Shown here: piece by piece, positions 1-9,804 of the stretch
How the letters are laid out: each line of letters opens with the position of its first letter
Position numbering within the stretch: position 1 is the first letter of the stretch
Source of the DNA: Mycobacterium asiaticum
GTDB lineage: Bacteria > Actinomycetota > Actinomycetes > Mycobacteriales > Mycobacteriaceae
Assembly (NCBI RefSeq): GCF_001673365.1
Contig: NZ_LZLS01000220.1
Coordinates: forward strand, 1-64,000
Direction: 5' to 3'
DNA: 64,000 nt
The notes under the pieces: model-generated
Seen by the model: the letters and a program-made list of their open reading frames with translations, nothing else
What the model was told of the DNA's origin: nothing
The model's database searches: none
Program-made: the position numbers and the translations under genes

Positions 1-1
1 G

Positions 2-574
2 CGGGTTGGACTGGTCAACGCTGTCGTCCGCTTCGACGTCGAAACCGGTTCGGATTTCGTCTCTTTCGCGGTGCCCACCATCATGGGTGAAGTCCGTCGC
101 CACTTCCGGGACAACAGTTGGTCGGTCAAGGTCCCGCGCCGGCTCAAGGAACTGCACCTGCGGCTGGGCACCGCCACGGCCGAACTGTCGCAGCGGCTGG
201 GTCGGGCGCCGACCGCCACCGAACTCGCCGTCGAACTCGGTATGGACCGCGCCGAGGTGGTCGAGGGCCTGGTGGCTGGCAGCTCCTACAACACGTTGTC
301 CATCGATAGCGGTGGCGGCAACGAAGACGACGACGCCCGCGCCATCGCTGACACGCTGGGCGACGTGGACGCGGGTCTGGATCGGATCGAAAACCGCGAG
401 GCACTGCGCCCGTTACTGGAGGCGTTGCCCGAGCGCGAACGAACTGTGTTGGTACTGCGGTTTTTTGAGTCGATGACGCAGACGCAGATCGCCGAACGGG
501 TCGGCATCTCACAGATGCACGTGTCCCGGTTGCTGGCTAAGTCCCTGGCCCGGCTTCGGGACCAGCTCGAGTAA
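2..574 (+). CDS. sigF: RNA polymerase sigma factor SigF (3' part, truncated by window edge)
   Basis: C-terminal 190 residues of a sigma-70 family stress/stationary-phase factor; the 5' end lies outside the window. The reading frame is open from base 2. It enters in region 2 with the segment FAVPTIMGEVRRHFRD, continues through region 3 (LGRAPTATELAVELGM) and ends in a region 4 helix-turn-helix (TQTQIAERVGISQMHVSRLL) that reads the -35 element. This is the SigB/SigF-type sequence seen in actinobacteria, about 260 residues when complete. In M. tuberculosis its activity is held by the anti-sigma factor RsbW/UsfX encoded just upstream; that gene would lie left of this window. It converges on accA3, with the repeat field between them. 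Confidence 0.95.
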   Translation, partial: RVGLVNAVVRFDVETGSDFVSFAVPTIMGEVRRHFRDNSWSVKVPRRLKELHLRLGTATAELSQRLGRAPTATELAVELGMDRAEVVEGLVAGSSYNTLSIDSGGGNEDDDARAIADTLGDVDAGLDRIENREALRPLLEALPERERTVLVLRFFESMTQTQIAERVGISQMHVSRLLAKSLARLRDQLE

Positions 575-600
575 CTCTCGCGCAGGCTCGCTCGACGACG

Positions 601-1254
601 CGCTACGACCAGCCAGTTGGACTTTGTTTGTGCGCTCGACGGCGTTGAGTGTGCAGCTACGGCGGCCGCTTCGGCGTGTCGCCCGCCGTGAGCGCACACT
701 CGACGCCGCTAATGCACACTCGGAGCCGCGAGTGCACACTCGAGGCCCCTGTCCATCAACGGCTTTGAGTGTGCGGCTACGGCGGCCGCTTCGGCGTGTC
801 GCCCGCCGTGAGCGCACACTCGACGCCGCGAGTGCACACTCGGAGCCGCGAGTGCACACGCGAAGCCGCGAGTGCACACGCGAAGCCGCGAGTTCACACT
901 CGAGGCCCCTGTCCATTAACGGCTCTGAGTGTGCAGCTACGGCGGCCGCTTCGGCGTGTCGTCCGCCGTGAGCGCACACGCGAAGCCGCTAACGCACACG
1001 CGAAGCCGCTAACGCACACGCGAAGCCCCTGTCCATCAACGGCTTTCAGTGTGCAGCTACGGCGGCCGCTTCGGCGTGTCGTCCGCCGTGAGCGCACACG
1101 CGAAGCCGCTGATGCACACGCGAAGCCGCTGATGCACACGCGAAGCCGCGAGCGCACACGCTAAGCCGCTAACGCACACGCGTAGCCGCGAGCGCACACG
1201 CTAAGCCGCTAACGCACACGCGTAGCCGCTAACGCACACCCACAGCCGCGAGCG
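601..1254. repeat. Nested intergenic repeat field (four 55-bp hairpin modules plus 20-bp tandem units)
   Basis: The 680 bases between sigF and accA3 hold no credible gene. Four copies of a 55-bp module start at 647, 767, 927 and 1047 (spacing 120, 160, 120). Each begins GAGTGTGC and ends GCACACTC (or GCACACGC), with inner arms ACGGCGG and CCGCCGT, so it can fold into a two-part stem around a 17-nt loop. Between and after the modules run direct 20-bp units such as CGAAGCCGCTAACGCACACG. Eight consecutive units cover 1101-1260, and the last runs into the accA3 stop codon. All spacings are multiples of 20, which is not a multiple of 3, so open frames here are artefacts of a stop-free repeat. Confidence 0.9.
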
Positions 1255-3048
1255 CTACTTGATTTCGGCGAGCACCGTGCCCTGAGTGATGGCCGCACCC
1301 GGCTCGACCGCCAAGCCGGTGATGACACCGTCCTTGTGCGCGGTGACGGGGTTCTCCATTTTCATCGCCTCCAGGACCACCACCAGGTCACCCGCGGCGA
1401 CCTCCTGGCCTTCCTCGACGGCGACCTTGACCACGGTGCCCTGCATGGGCGCGGTCACCGCGTCGCCGGACGCGGCCGCGCCGGCGTGGGCGCCCCGCTT
1501 ACGCGCCTTGGGCTTGCGACGGACCACACCGACGGCGTCGGGGGCGCCGCTGGACAAAGCTAGATCACCGGGCAGCGAGACCTCGACCCGGCGGCCGTCG
1601 ATCTCCACGATCACCTTGTGGCGCGGTCGGCTTTCCTCTTCGTCGATCGGTTCGCCGCCGGTGAAGGGCTCGATGGTGTTGTCCCACTCGGTCTCGATCC
1701 AGCGGGTGTGCACGGTGAAGCCGTTCTCGTCACCGATGAAAGCCGGGTCGGAGACCACGGCACGGTGGAAGGGAATGACGGTGGCCAGGCCCTCGACGTG
1801 GAATTCGTCCAGGGCGCGGCGGGAGCGGGCCAACGCCTCCTCGCGGGTGGCGCCGTAGACGATCAGCTTCGACAGCATCGAGTCGAACTGGCCGCCGATC
1901 ACCGACCCGGCCTCGACGCCGGAGTCCAGCCGGACGCCGGGGCCAGTGGGGATGTCATAGCGGGTCACCGGGCCCGGGGCGGGCAGGAAGCCGCGGCCGG
2001 CGTCCTCGCCGTTGATCCGGAACTCGATGGCGTGCCCGCGTGGTGTGGGGTCTTCGGTGATGTCGAGCTTCTCGCCGTTGGCGATCTTGAACTGCTGTAG
2101 CACCAGGTCGATGCCAGCGGTCTCCTCGGTCACCGGGTGCTCGACCTGCAGCCGCGTGTTGACCTCCAGGAACGAGATCAGCCCGTCCTGGCCGACCAAA
2201 TATTCGACGGTGCCGGCGCCGTAGTAGTGCGCTTCCTTGCAGATCCGCTTGGCCGACTCGTGGATTTCCTTGCGCTGCGCGTCGGTCAAGAAGGGCGCGG
2301 GCGCCTCTTCGACAAGCTTCTGGAAGCGGCGCTGCAGCGAGCAGTCCCGGGTGCCGGCGACGATGACGTTTCCGTGCTGGTCGGCGATGACCTGGGCCTC
2401 GACGTGGCGCGGCTTGTCCAGGTAGCGCTCGACGAAGCATTCGCCGCGGCCGAACGCGGCGACGGCCTCGCGGGTGGCTGACTCGAACAGCTCGGGGATC
2501 TCCTCGAGCGTGCGGGCCACCTTCATGCCGCGGCCACCGCCGCCGAAGGCCGCCTTGATCGCGATCGGTACGCCGTACTCCTTGGCGAAGGCCACCACCT
2601 CGTCGGCGTCCTTGACCGGGTCCGGGGTACCCGGCACCAGCGGGGCCTGCGCGCGGGCGGCGATGTGGCGGGCGGTGACCTTGTCGCCGAGGTCGCGGAT
2701 GGACTGCGGGCTGGGCCCGATCCAGATCAGGTCGGCGTCGAGCACGGCCTGGGCGAAGTCGGCGTTCTCGGACAGGAAGCCGTAGCCGGGGTGGATGGCG
2801 TTGGCGCCGGACTTGGCGGCCGCGTCCAGAATCTTGCCGAAGTCCAGATAGGACTCGGCCGAGGTCTGGCCGCCCAGCGCGAACGCCTCGTCGGCAAGGG
2901 CCACGTGCGGGGCTTCGGCGTCCGGTTCGGCGTACACCGCCACGCTGGACAGTCCCGCGTCGCGGGCCGCCCGGATCACCCGGACTGCGATCTCGCCGCG
3001 GTTGGCGACGAGAACCTTGGAGATCCTCGAGCTGGCGTGACTGGGCAC
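1255..3048 (-). CDS. accA3: Acetyl-/propionyl-CoA carboxylase alpha subunit AccA3 (biotin carboxylase + BCCP)
   Basis: 597-residue biotin carboxylase/biotin carrier fusion, close to the 600 residues of the M. tuberculosis protein. It carboxylates its own biotin with ATP and bicarbonate and passes CO2 to AccD carboxyltransferase partners for malonyl-, methylmalonyl- and long-chain acyl-CoA carboxylation. N-terminal domain begins with [18 protein letters not shown]; the ATP-grasp glycine loop is [15 protein letters not shown] follows in the catalytic core. The C-terminal carrier domain has EAMKMEN, with the biotinylated lysine near residue 563. The GTG start is supported by AGGAGG six bases upstream (3055-3060 on the plus strand). 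Its stop codon abuts the repeat field. Confidence 0.97.
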   Translation of the reverse strand: MPSHASSRISKVLVANRGEIAVRVIRAARDAGLSSVAVYAEPDAEAPHVALADEAFALGGQTSAESYLDFGKILDAAAKSGANAIHPGYGFLSENADFAQAVLDADLIWIGPSPQSIRDLGDKVTARHIAARAQAPLVPGTPDPVKDADEVVAFAKEYGVPIAIKAAFGGGGRGMKVARTLEEIPELFESATREAVAAFGRGECFVERYLDKPRHVEAQVIADQHGNVIVAGTRDCSLQRRFQKLVEEAPAPFLTDAQRKEIHESAKRICKEAHYYGAGTVEYLVGQDGLISFLEVNTRLQVEHPVTEETAGIDLVLQQFKIANGEKLDITEDPTPRGHAIEFRINGEDAGRGFLPAPGPVTRYDIPTGPGVRLDSGVEAGSVIGGQFDSMLSKLIVYGATREEALARSRRALDEFHVEGLATVIPFHRAVVSDPAFIGDENGFTVHTRWIETEWDNTIEPFTGGEPIDEEESRPRHKVIVEIDGRRVEVSLPGDLALSSGAPDAVGVVRRKPKARKRGAHAGAAASGDAVTAPMQGTVVKVAVEEGQEVAAGDLVVVLEAMKMENPVTAHKDGVITGLAVEPGAAITQGTVLAEIK

Positions 3049-3099
3049 CTAGCGCCTCCTGTGTCGATGAACGTCTCTGGCTGCTTCGTCTCTAAGAGA

Positions 3100-3117
3100 A
3101 TTTCTTACAAGTCTTGT
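3100..3117 (-). promoter_or_regulatory. AT-rich palindromic patch upstream of accA3 (candidate promoter/operator)
   Basis: Within the 120-bp gap between the SufE-like gene and accA3 lies a locally AT-rich stretch containing the odd palindrome ACAAG-T-CTTGT (3107-3117). It is 59-69 bp upstream of the accA3 start, a sensible place for a promoter or operator. No clear -35/-10 pair can be assigned by eye, so this is only a candidate. Confidence 0.3.
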
Positions 3118-3168
3118 CCGGGGAAGTTTATGCGCCGCGCCGTAAGCCCAGTCACGCGGTTCCCCTAT

Positions 3169-3587
3169 TTATGCGGCCTCGCGCAGCCGCCTCTTGATTC
3201 GGGCCAACATCGCCGACATACCGCGGAGCCTAAGTGGGCTGATCAGAGCCGCCAGACCCAACTCGGTGTAGAAATCCTCGGGCACCGCGAGGATGGCGTC
3301 CGCGGACTGTTCGTCCAGCCCGGCGGCCAGGATGGAGGCGAATCCGCGGGTGGTCGGCGCTTCGGCGGGTGCGCTGAAGTGCAGACGCACCCGGCCCGGA
3401 TCGCTGGCGTCGACGTGCAGGAACAACGGCGACTGACACTCGGGAACCGGCTCCATTGCGGACTCGGCCAGGTGCGGCGGCAGTGCCGGGAGCTCGTTGG
3501 CGAACTCCAACAGCAGTTGCAATTTGTCCTGGCCCGAGACCTCAGCGAAGTCGGACACCACCTCTGCCAACGGCGCGGGCATGCTCA

Positions 3588-3588
<1 letters not shown>
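3169..3588 (-). CDS. SufE-like protein (Rv3284 family)
   Basis: 139-residue protein of the SufE/YgdK fold, which in other bacteria accepts persulfide sulfur from cysteine desulfurase. The segment [13 protein letters not shown] carries the single conserved cysteine expected of the family; the C-terminal helix [20 protein letters not shown] also fits SufE. The ATG start overlaps the sseA stop by one base (TGATG on the minus strand), implying translational coupling with that sulfurtransferase. A start further upstream would run antisense-like through sseA and is not supported. The pairing suggests handling of sulfane sulfur, but the actual partner is not shown by the sequence. Confidence 0.88.
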
Positions 3589-4478
<890 letters not shown>

Positions 4479-4579
4479 GTTCAAAGCCTACCGCCGGGCT
4501 GAGAAGCGGCCGTCCGCACCGCCTTTGGCCCGCGACAGATAACCTGCGCACTCGACACGCCCGTCGAGGTCGCCGTGGT

Positions 4580-5236
4580 TTATATCTCGCGGTTCGGGTG
4601 AGGGTTGGCCGCCCATAGATCGGCGACGGACAGCCCGCAGCGCCGCAACAGCGAACGCAGCAGCGGCAAGCTCAAACCGATCACCGTCGACGGGTCGCCG
4701 TCGACGCCATCGACGAACCAGCCGCCCAGGCCGTCGAGCGTGAATGACCCGGCAACCCGCAACGGTTCGCCGCTGGACAGGTATGCCTCCAGATCAGCTT
4801 CCGACGGAGTGCCGAAATGCACTGTGGTGATTGATGTTTCGGCTTCGACCTGCACGACGTCGTGGTCGCGCAGCCGGATCAGGCAGTGCCCGGTGTGTAG
4901 CTGGCCGGCGCGGCCGGCCATCGAATGCCATTGTCGGCGTGCGTCTTTGGTGGAGGCGGGCTTGCCGCACAGTTGCCCGTCCAGGTAGAGCATCGAATCA
5001 CAGCCGATCACAACGCAATCCGCGGTGGGTTCCGCATCGGAGAGCGCTGCCGTGACGTGTTCGGCCTTGGTGCAGGCCAGTGCGCGCACCACTTCCTGGG
5101 GTGGGACGGCCGGCCCGAGTGCGGCAATGAGCCCGTCCTCGTCGACGTCGGCGATTCGTACCAGCGGATCGATGCCGGCCTGGCGGAGCACTTTGAGTCG
5201 GCCGGTGGATGCGGACCCGAGCACCAGCCGGGTCAT
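4580..5236 (-). CDS. maf: Maf-like nucleotide pyrophosphatase
   Basis: 218-residue Maf/Ham1-related protein, a family that hydrolyses non-canonical or modified nucleoside triphosphates and is linked to septum control in some bacteria. It opens with the family signature [19 protein letters not shown]; later blocks are [15 protein letters not shown] and [14 protein letters not shown]. One segment, [25 protein letters not shown], matches the Maf C-terminal core with the catalytic acidic residues. The start ATG overlaps the accE5 stop codon (ATGA), so the two are translated in tandem. It is in the same relative position as Rv3282. Confidence 0.92.
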   Translation of the reverse strand: MTRLVLGSASTGRLKVLRQAGIDPLVRIADVDEDGLIAALGPAVPPQEVVRALACTKAEHVTAALSDAEPTADCVVIGCDSMLYLDGQLCGKPASTKDARRQWHSMAGRAGQLHTGHCLIRLRDHDVVQVEAETSITTVHFGTPSEADLEAYLSSGEPLRVAGSFTLDGLGGWFVDGVDGDPSTVIGLSLPLLRSLLRRCGLSVADLWAANPHPNREI

Positions 5237-5484
5237 CGACGCATGTGCGTCATTTCCTGCAGGGTGATGCGCTGCCAACTGAAGACGGGATAGCGCAGCT
5301 TGTCCACCGGCAGGCCCCAGCGGGTGGGTTCGGGCGGGGCGGGCGGTGCCGTGTGTCCGATGCAGCCCAGGACGGCGATCAGCGCGGCCAGCTCCTGGTC
5401 GGTGGGTCTGCCCTTGAGGATCTGGATGTGGCCCTGGTGGGGTTGCGGCTCGGTCACTTCACTCACGTCGGTCACGTCGCTCAC
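5233..5484 (-). CDS. accE5: Acyl-CoA carboxylase epsilon subunit AccE5
   Basis: Short 83-residue epsilon subunit that binds AccD5 and stimulates the AccA3-AccD5 acyl-CoA carboxylase. The core is [16 protein letters not shown] followed by [17 protein letters not shown] and the tail [10 protein letters not shown], typical of the family. The GTG start overlaps the accD5 stop (GTGA) and its own stop overlaps maf (ATGA). The M. tuberculosis protein is roughly twice as long because of an N-terminal run of repeated SDGNETNNPA-like segments; here only a short [12 protein letters not shown] stretch remains. The conserved epsilon core is complete. Confidence 0.92.
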   Translation of the reverse strand: MSDVTDVSEVTEPQPHQGHIQILKGRPTDQELAALIAVLGCIGHTAPPAPPEPTRWGLPVDKLRYPVFSWQRITLQEMTHMRR

Positions 5485-7121
5485 AGGGGGATGTTCCCAT
5501 GCTTCTTGGGCGGCAGTTGGGCGATCTTGCGTTCCAACAGCCGCAGGGCGGTACCGATGTAGCCGCGGGTGTGCGACGGCGGGATGACCGCGTCGACATA
5601 CCCGCGTTCGGCGGCGATATAGGGGTTGACCAGCGTGTCCTCGTACTCCTGCTGCAGCTCCAACCGCAGCGCGTCCACGTCCTCGCCGTTCTTGGCCGCT
5701 TCGGCCAACTTGCCGCGGTAGACAAAACCCACGGCGCCCGATGCACCCATCACCGCGATCTGTGCAGTCGGCCAGGCCAGGTTGACGTCGCAACCCATGT
5801 CCTTGGAGCCCATGACGCAGTACGCGCCGCCGTAGGCCTTGCGGGTGATGACGGTGATCTTGGGGACGGTGGCCTCGCCGTAGGCATAGAGCAGCTTGGC
5901 GCCGCGGCGGATGATGCCGTTGTATTCCTGGCCGGTGCCGGGCAGGAAGCCCGGGACATCCACCAACATCACGATCGGGATGTTGAAGCAGTCGCAGGTC
6001 CGCACGAAGCGGGCCGCCTTCTCCGAGGCGTTGATGTCCAGGCAGCCGGCGAACTGGGTGGGCTGGTTGGCCACGATCCCCACCGGCCGGCCCTCGATGC
6101 GGCCGAACCCGACGATGATGTTCTGCGCGTAGCCCGCCTGGACCTCGAGGAACTCGTCGTCGTCGAGGATCCGGACGATCACCTCGTGCATGTCGTAGGG
6201 CTGGTTGGGCGAGTCTGGGATCAGGGTGTCGAGTTCGATGTCCTCGTCGGTGAGGTTTTCTTCGATCGGACCGACCGGCAGCGGTGCCGGCTCCCGCGGC
6301 GCGTCGGAGGCATTGTTGGGCGGCAGATAGCTGAGCAGGTCACGCACGTATTCGAAGGCGTCCTGCTCGCCGGAGGCGACGTAGTGCAAGGTGCCCGATT
6401 TGGCCATGTGGGTGTGGGCGCCGCCGAGTTCCTCCATGGTGACGTCCTCGCCGGTGACGGTCTTGATGACGTCGGGTCCGGTGATGAACATCTGGCTGGT
6501 CTGGTCGACCATGATGACGAAGTCGGTCAGGGCGGGGGAGTACACGTGGCCGCCGGCTGCGGCGCCCATGATCAGCGAGATCTGCGGGACGACGCCGGAG
6601 GCCAGGATGTTGTTGCGGAAGATCCGGCTGTACAGGCCAAGTGAGACGACGCCTTCCTGGATGCGGGCGCCGGCGCCGTCGTTGATGCCGATCAGCGGGC
6701 GGCCCGTCTTGATGGCGAGCTCTTGGACCTTGACGATCTTCTCCCCGTAAACCTCGCCGAGGCTGCCGCCGAACACGGTGGCGTCCTGGCTGAAGATGCA
6801 GACGTCGCGGCCCTCGATGGTGCCGTAGCCGGTCACGACTCCATCGCCGACCGGGCGGTTCTTTTCCAGGCCGAAGTTGGTGCTGCGGTGCTTGGCCAGC
6901 GCGTCGAGTTCGACGAACGAATCCTCGTCCAAGAGCGCGGTGATGCGCTCCCGGGCCGTCAGCTTGCCCTTGGCGTGTACCTTGTCGACGGCCGCCTCGC
7001 CGACCGGATGCAGCGACTCCTCCCGGCGCTTGTGGAGCTCCGCGAGCTTGCCGGCGGTGGTGTGGATATCGATGGTGTGCTCGGCTGCGGGCTCTGCGGT
7101 GTGGTCGGCGACGCTTGTCAT
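5481..7121 (-). CDS. accD5: Propionyl-CoA carboxylase beta subunit AccD5
   Basis: 546-residue carboxyltransferase (548 in M. tuberculosis), of the crotonase-like carboxyltransferase family. It moves CO2 from biotinylated AccA3 to propionyl-CoA, giving methylmalonyl-CoA for multimethyl-branched lipids. N-terminal half: [15 protein letters not shown]-type region [13 protein letters not shown], and the oxyanion-hole [11 protein letters not shown]-terminal half: [38 protein letters not shown] and [13 protein letters not shown]. It heads the leftward operon accD5-accE5-maf, and shares a 64-bp divergent spacer with the KstD-like gene. Confidence 0.97.
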   Translation of the reverse strand: MTSVADHTAEPAAEHTIDIHTTAGKLAELHKRREESLHPVGEAAVDKVHAKGKLTARERITALLDEDSFVELDALAKHRSTNFGLEKNRPVGDGVVTGYGTIEGRDVCIFSQDATVFGGSLGEVYGEKIVKVQELAIKTGRPLIGINDGAGARIQEGVVSLGLYSRIFRNNILASGVVPQISLIMGAAAGGHVYSPALTDFVIMVDQTSQMFITGPDVIKTVTGEDVTMEELGGAHTHMAKSGTLHYVASGEQDAFEYVRDLLSYLPPNNASDAPREPAPLPVGPIEENLTDEDIELDTLIPDSPNQPYDMHEVIVRILDDDEFLEVQAGYAQNIIVGFGRIEGRPVGIVANQPTQFAGCLDINASEKAARFVRTCDCFNIPIVMLVDVPGFLPGTGQEYNGIIRRGAKLLYAYGEATVPKITVITRKAYGGAYCVMGSKDMGCDVNLAWPTAQIAVMGASGAVGFVYRGKLAEAAKNGEDVDALRLELQQEYEDTLVNPYIAAERGYVDAVIPPSHTRGYIGTALRLLERKIAQLPPKKHGNIPL

Positions 7122-7185
7122 GGGAGTCGATGTTATCGGCAGCCCCAGCAGCTGTCCTTAACCAGCCCTTAAGTAGTCTCCGCGC

Positions 7186-8748
7186 ATGGACGGCCATTCG
7201 GGAATGGACTGGACAGACGAGTGCGACGTGCTGGTCGCCGGATCCGGTGGCGGGGGGGTCACGGGAGCGTATACCGCCGCCCGGGAGGGCCTGAACGTGC
7301 TGCTCATCGAGTCGACCGACAAGTTCGGCGGCACCACCGCATACTCAGGCGGCGGTGGGGTGTGGTTCCCGTGCAACCCGGTGCTGCAGCGCGCCGGCAC
7401 TGACGACACGATCGAGGACGCCCTCACTTACTACCGGGCGGTCGTCGGCGACCGCACTCCCCGCGAGCTGCAGGAAACGTTCGTGCGCGGCGGCGCGCCT
7501 TTGATCGAATACTTGGAGCGGGATCCCGACATCAAATTCGTGCTGTTGCCGTGGCCCGACTACTACGGCAAGGCGCCCAAGGCGCGGCTGGACGGACAGC
7601 GTCACATCGCGGCCAAGCCGTTGAAGGTGGCCGCCGCGCCGGAACTGCGCGACGCGATCCGTGGACCGCTGGACACCGACCGGCTCGGCGCGCCCACCCC
7701 GGCCGACTATTACGTCGGCGGCAGAGCGTTGATCGCGCGGTTCCTCAAAGCCATCGGGCAATACCCGAACGCTTCGCTGCGGCGCGACACCGCGCTGGTC
7801 GAGTTGGTGGTCTCCGACGGTCGGGTTGTGGGGGCCATCGTGGACAGCTGGGGCAAACGCTCGGCGATCCGCACCCGCCTTGGCGTGCTGCTGGCAGCCG
7901 GCGGCTTCGAGGGCAACGACGAGTTACGTCGGCGCTACGGCGTGCCCGGTCACGCGCAAGACACCATGGGCGGCCCGGGCAGTCTCGGCCAGGCGCTGAC
8001 GGCCGGCATCGCGGCAGGCGCCGACACCGATTTGCTGGACCAGGCGTGGTGGTCGCCGGGGATGACGCATCCGGACGGGCGGTCCGCGTTCGCGCTGTGG
8101 TTCACCGGCGGCATCTTCGTCAACCAGGACGGCGACCGGTTTGTCAACGAGTCGCGGGCCTATGACCGAGCTGGGCGGGAGATCATCGCGCAGCTGCAAG
8201 ACGGCTCACTCACGTTGCCGTACTGGATGATCTACGACAACCGCGAGGGCGAGGTACCGCCGGTCAAGGCCGCCAACGTGTCTATCGTCGAAACGCGCAA
8301 GTATGTGGACGCCGGGCTGTGGCACACCGCCGACACGCTGGCCGGACTGGCCGACAAGATCGGTGTGCCCGCCGATCGGTTGACGGCCACCGTCGCACGG
8401 TTCAACGAGTTTGCTGCGTCCGGCGTCGACGAGGACTTCGGCCGCGGCGATGAGGCGTTCGATCGCGCGTTTTCCGGCGGCGCCTCACCGTTGGTCCCCA
8501 TCGACTCTCCGCCGTTTCACGCCGCGGCGTTCGGCATCTCGGACCTGGGCACCAAGGGCGGACTGCGTACCGATGCCGCGGCGCGGGTGCTCGACATGGC
8601 GGGCAATGCGATCCCGGGGCTGTATGCGGCGGGCAACACGATGGCCGCGCCGAGTGGCACCGCCTATCCCGGTGGCGGCAACCCGATCGGGACCAGCATG
8701 TTGTTCAGCCACCTGGCGGTGCGGGACATGCTGCGGCGTCGAGCGTGA
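7186..8748 (+). CDS. FAD-dependent 3-ketosteroid delta1-dehydrogenase-like protein
   Basis: 520-residue flavoprotein. The N-terminal dinucleotide-binding motif is CDVLVAGSGGGGVTGAY, followed by GGTTAYSGGG as in ketosteroid dehydrogenases and fumarate-reductase-like flavoproteins. The catalytic residues known from Rhodococcus KstD1 (Tyr119, Tyr318, Tyr487, Gly491) have apparent counterparts with nearly the same spacing: Tyr127 (PDYY), Tyr326 (VNESRAY), Tyr494 and Gly498 (TAYPGGG). It would introduce the C1-C2 double bond into a 3-oxo-steroid or similar ring. No other steroid gene is adjacent, so the substrate is inferred. There is no orthologue at this place in M. tuberculosis. Its stop codon lies inside the first unit of a tandem repeat. 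Confidence 0.82.
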   Translation: MDGHSGMDWTDECDVLVAGSGGGGVTGAYTAAREGLNVLLIESTDKFGGTTAYSGGGGVWFPCNPVLQRAGTDDTIEDALTYYRAVVGDRTPRELQETFVRGGAPLIEYLERDPDIKFVLLPWPDYYGKAPKARLDGQRHIAAKPLKVAAAPELRDAIRGPLDTDRLGAPTPADYYVGGRALIARFLKAIGQYPNASLRRDTALVELVVSDGRVVGAIVDSWGKRSAIRTRLGVLLAAGGFEGNDELRRRYGVPGHAQDTMGGPGSLGQALTAGIAAGADTDLLDQAWWSPGMTHPDGRSAFALWFTGGIFVNQDGDRFVNESRAYDRAGREIIAQLQDGSLTLPYWMIYDNREGEVPPVKAANVSIVETRKYVDAGLWHTADTLAGLADKIGVPADRLTATVARFNEFAASGVDEDFGRGDEAFDRAFSGGASPLVPIDSPPFHAAAFGISDLGTKGGLRTDAAARVLDMAGNAIPGLYAAGNTMAAPSGTAYPGGGNPIGTSMLFSHLAVRDMLRRRA

Positions 8749-8880
8749 GCCCTTGGCGCCCGGTGTGAGCCCTTGGCGCCGAGTGTGAGCCCTTGGCGCC
8801 GAGTGTTAACCCTGGGCGGCAATTTCGCGGAAATCCCGCCCAGGATTCACTCGCAAAGCCGTCGATTCACACTCAACGCC
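8741..8880. repeat. 20-bp tandem repeat with inverted partner after the KstD-like gene
   Basis: Four 20-bp units start at 8741, 8761, 8781 and 8801. Two are GAGTGTGAGCCCTTGGCGCC or one to two bases different, and the fourth is degenerate. The first unit overlaps the stop codon of the upstream gene. Further right, CACACTCAACGCC (8868-8880) is the inverted complement of GGCGTTGAGTGTG, which also occurs at 641-653 in the sigF-accA3 repeat field. The segment is non-coding and fills most of the gap before birA. Confidence 0.8.
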
Positions 8881-8953
8881 TAACCCGAGGCGAAGAGCGG
8901 GACACTGCGGCGCGCCGGACTCAACCGCCCGGCCGTGTCCTTAAGCTGGCCGG

Positions 8954-9772
8954 ATGACCGACCGCGATGAGCTGAGTCCGCCGCTCGACGAGGCCGCGCT
9001 GCGCGCCGAGGCGCTCGGCGACTCGTCTTACTGGCGGCAACTCGACGTCGTCGCCCAAACCGGCTCCACCAATGCCGACCTGGTGGCGCGGGCCGCGTCC
9101 GGCGCCGATATCGACGGCCACGCGTTGATCGCCGAGCATCAGACGGCCGGACGGGGGCGCCATGGCAGGGAATGGTCGGCCGCGCCGCGGGGACAGATCG
9201 CCCTGTCGGTCGGCGTTCGGGTGGACGACGTGCCCACCGCCGGCTGGGGTTGGTTGTCGCTGGTGACCGGTCTGGCGGTGGTCGATGCGGTGGCCTCGGT
9301 CAGCCCCGTCGAAGCGGGCCTGAAATGGCCGAACGATGTGCTGGCCGGTGGCGGCAAGTTGGCCGGCATCCTGGCCGAAGTGGCCCAGCCGTTCGCGGTG
9401 ATCGGCATCGGCGTCAACGTGACCGACGCGCCGCCGGACGTCGGCGCGACCTCCCTGCTGGCTGAAGGCGTCGCGCAACCCGACCGCGATCTGCTGGTCC
9501 GTCGGCTGCTGCGCGGACTCGGGGATCGGATCGTGGCATGGCGTGCCGCCAACGGCGCAGATACTCAGCTGGCCAACGACTACCGGGCCCGCAGCCTGAC
9601 CCTGGGATCGCGCGTGCGTGCCGAACTGCCCGGCGGGCGCGACGTCATCGGGATCGCGCGGGACATCGACGAGCAGGGCCGATTGTGCGTCGAACTCTGG
9701 GATCCGAACGAGGAGTCCAAGTCGGGCCAGACCGTGGTCGTGTCGGCCGGAGACGTCGTTCATTTGCGCTGA
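8954..9772 (+). CDS. birA: Biotin--[acetyl-CoA carboxylase] ligase BirA
   Basis: 272-residue monofunctional biotin protein ligase (266 in M. tuberculosis). It makes biotinyl-AMP and attaches biotin to the carrier lysine of AccA3 and related subunits. Seen: QTGSTNADL, the biotin/ATP loop AEHQTAGRGRHGR, the catalytic LKWPNDVL, and GKLAGILAE. The C-terminal SH3-like domain ends VSAGDVVHLR. There is no N-terminal DNA-binding domain, so it is not expected to be a repressor. Its placement near accD5/accA3 fits the shared pathway. Confidence 0.96.
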   Translation: MTDRDELSPPLDEAALRAEALGDSSYWRQLDVVAQTGSTNADLVARAASGADIDGHALIAEHQTAGRGRHGREWSAAPRGQIALSVGVRVDDVPTAGWGWLSLVTGLAVVDAVASVSPVEAGLKWPNDVLAGGGKLAGILAEVAQPFAVIGIGVNVTDAPPDVGATSLLAEGVAQPDRDLLVRRLLRGLGDRIVAWRAANGADTQLANDYRARSLTLGSRVRAELPGGRDVIGIARDIDEQGRLCVELWDPNEESKSGQTVVVSAGDVVHLR

Positions 9773-9804
9773 CCCGTGACTTCGGCGACGTAAGGTCAGC
9801 TCTC

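Noticed and set aside
601-1164. Arginine/histidine-rich open frames on both strands of the repeat field
   Set aside because: They exist only because the 20-bp and 55-bp units lack stop codons. The repeat period is not a multiple of three, and translations change frame from unit to unit.
601-1260. CRISPR array
   Set aside because: Units are 20 bp and contiguous with no unique spacers, and there are no cas genes.
5237-5278. Longer Maf N-terminus ([14 protein letters not shown]...)
   Set aside because: It would overlap accE5 deeply. The family starts at [10 protein letters not shown], whose ATG overlaps the accE5 stop.
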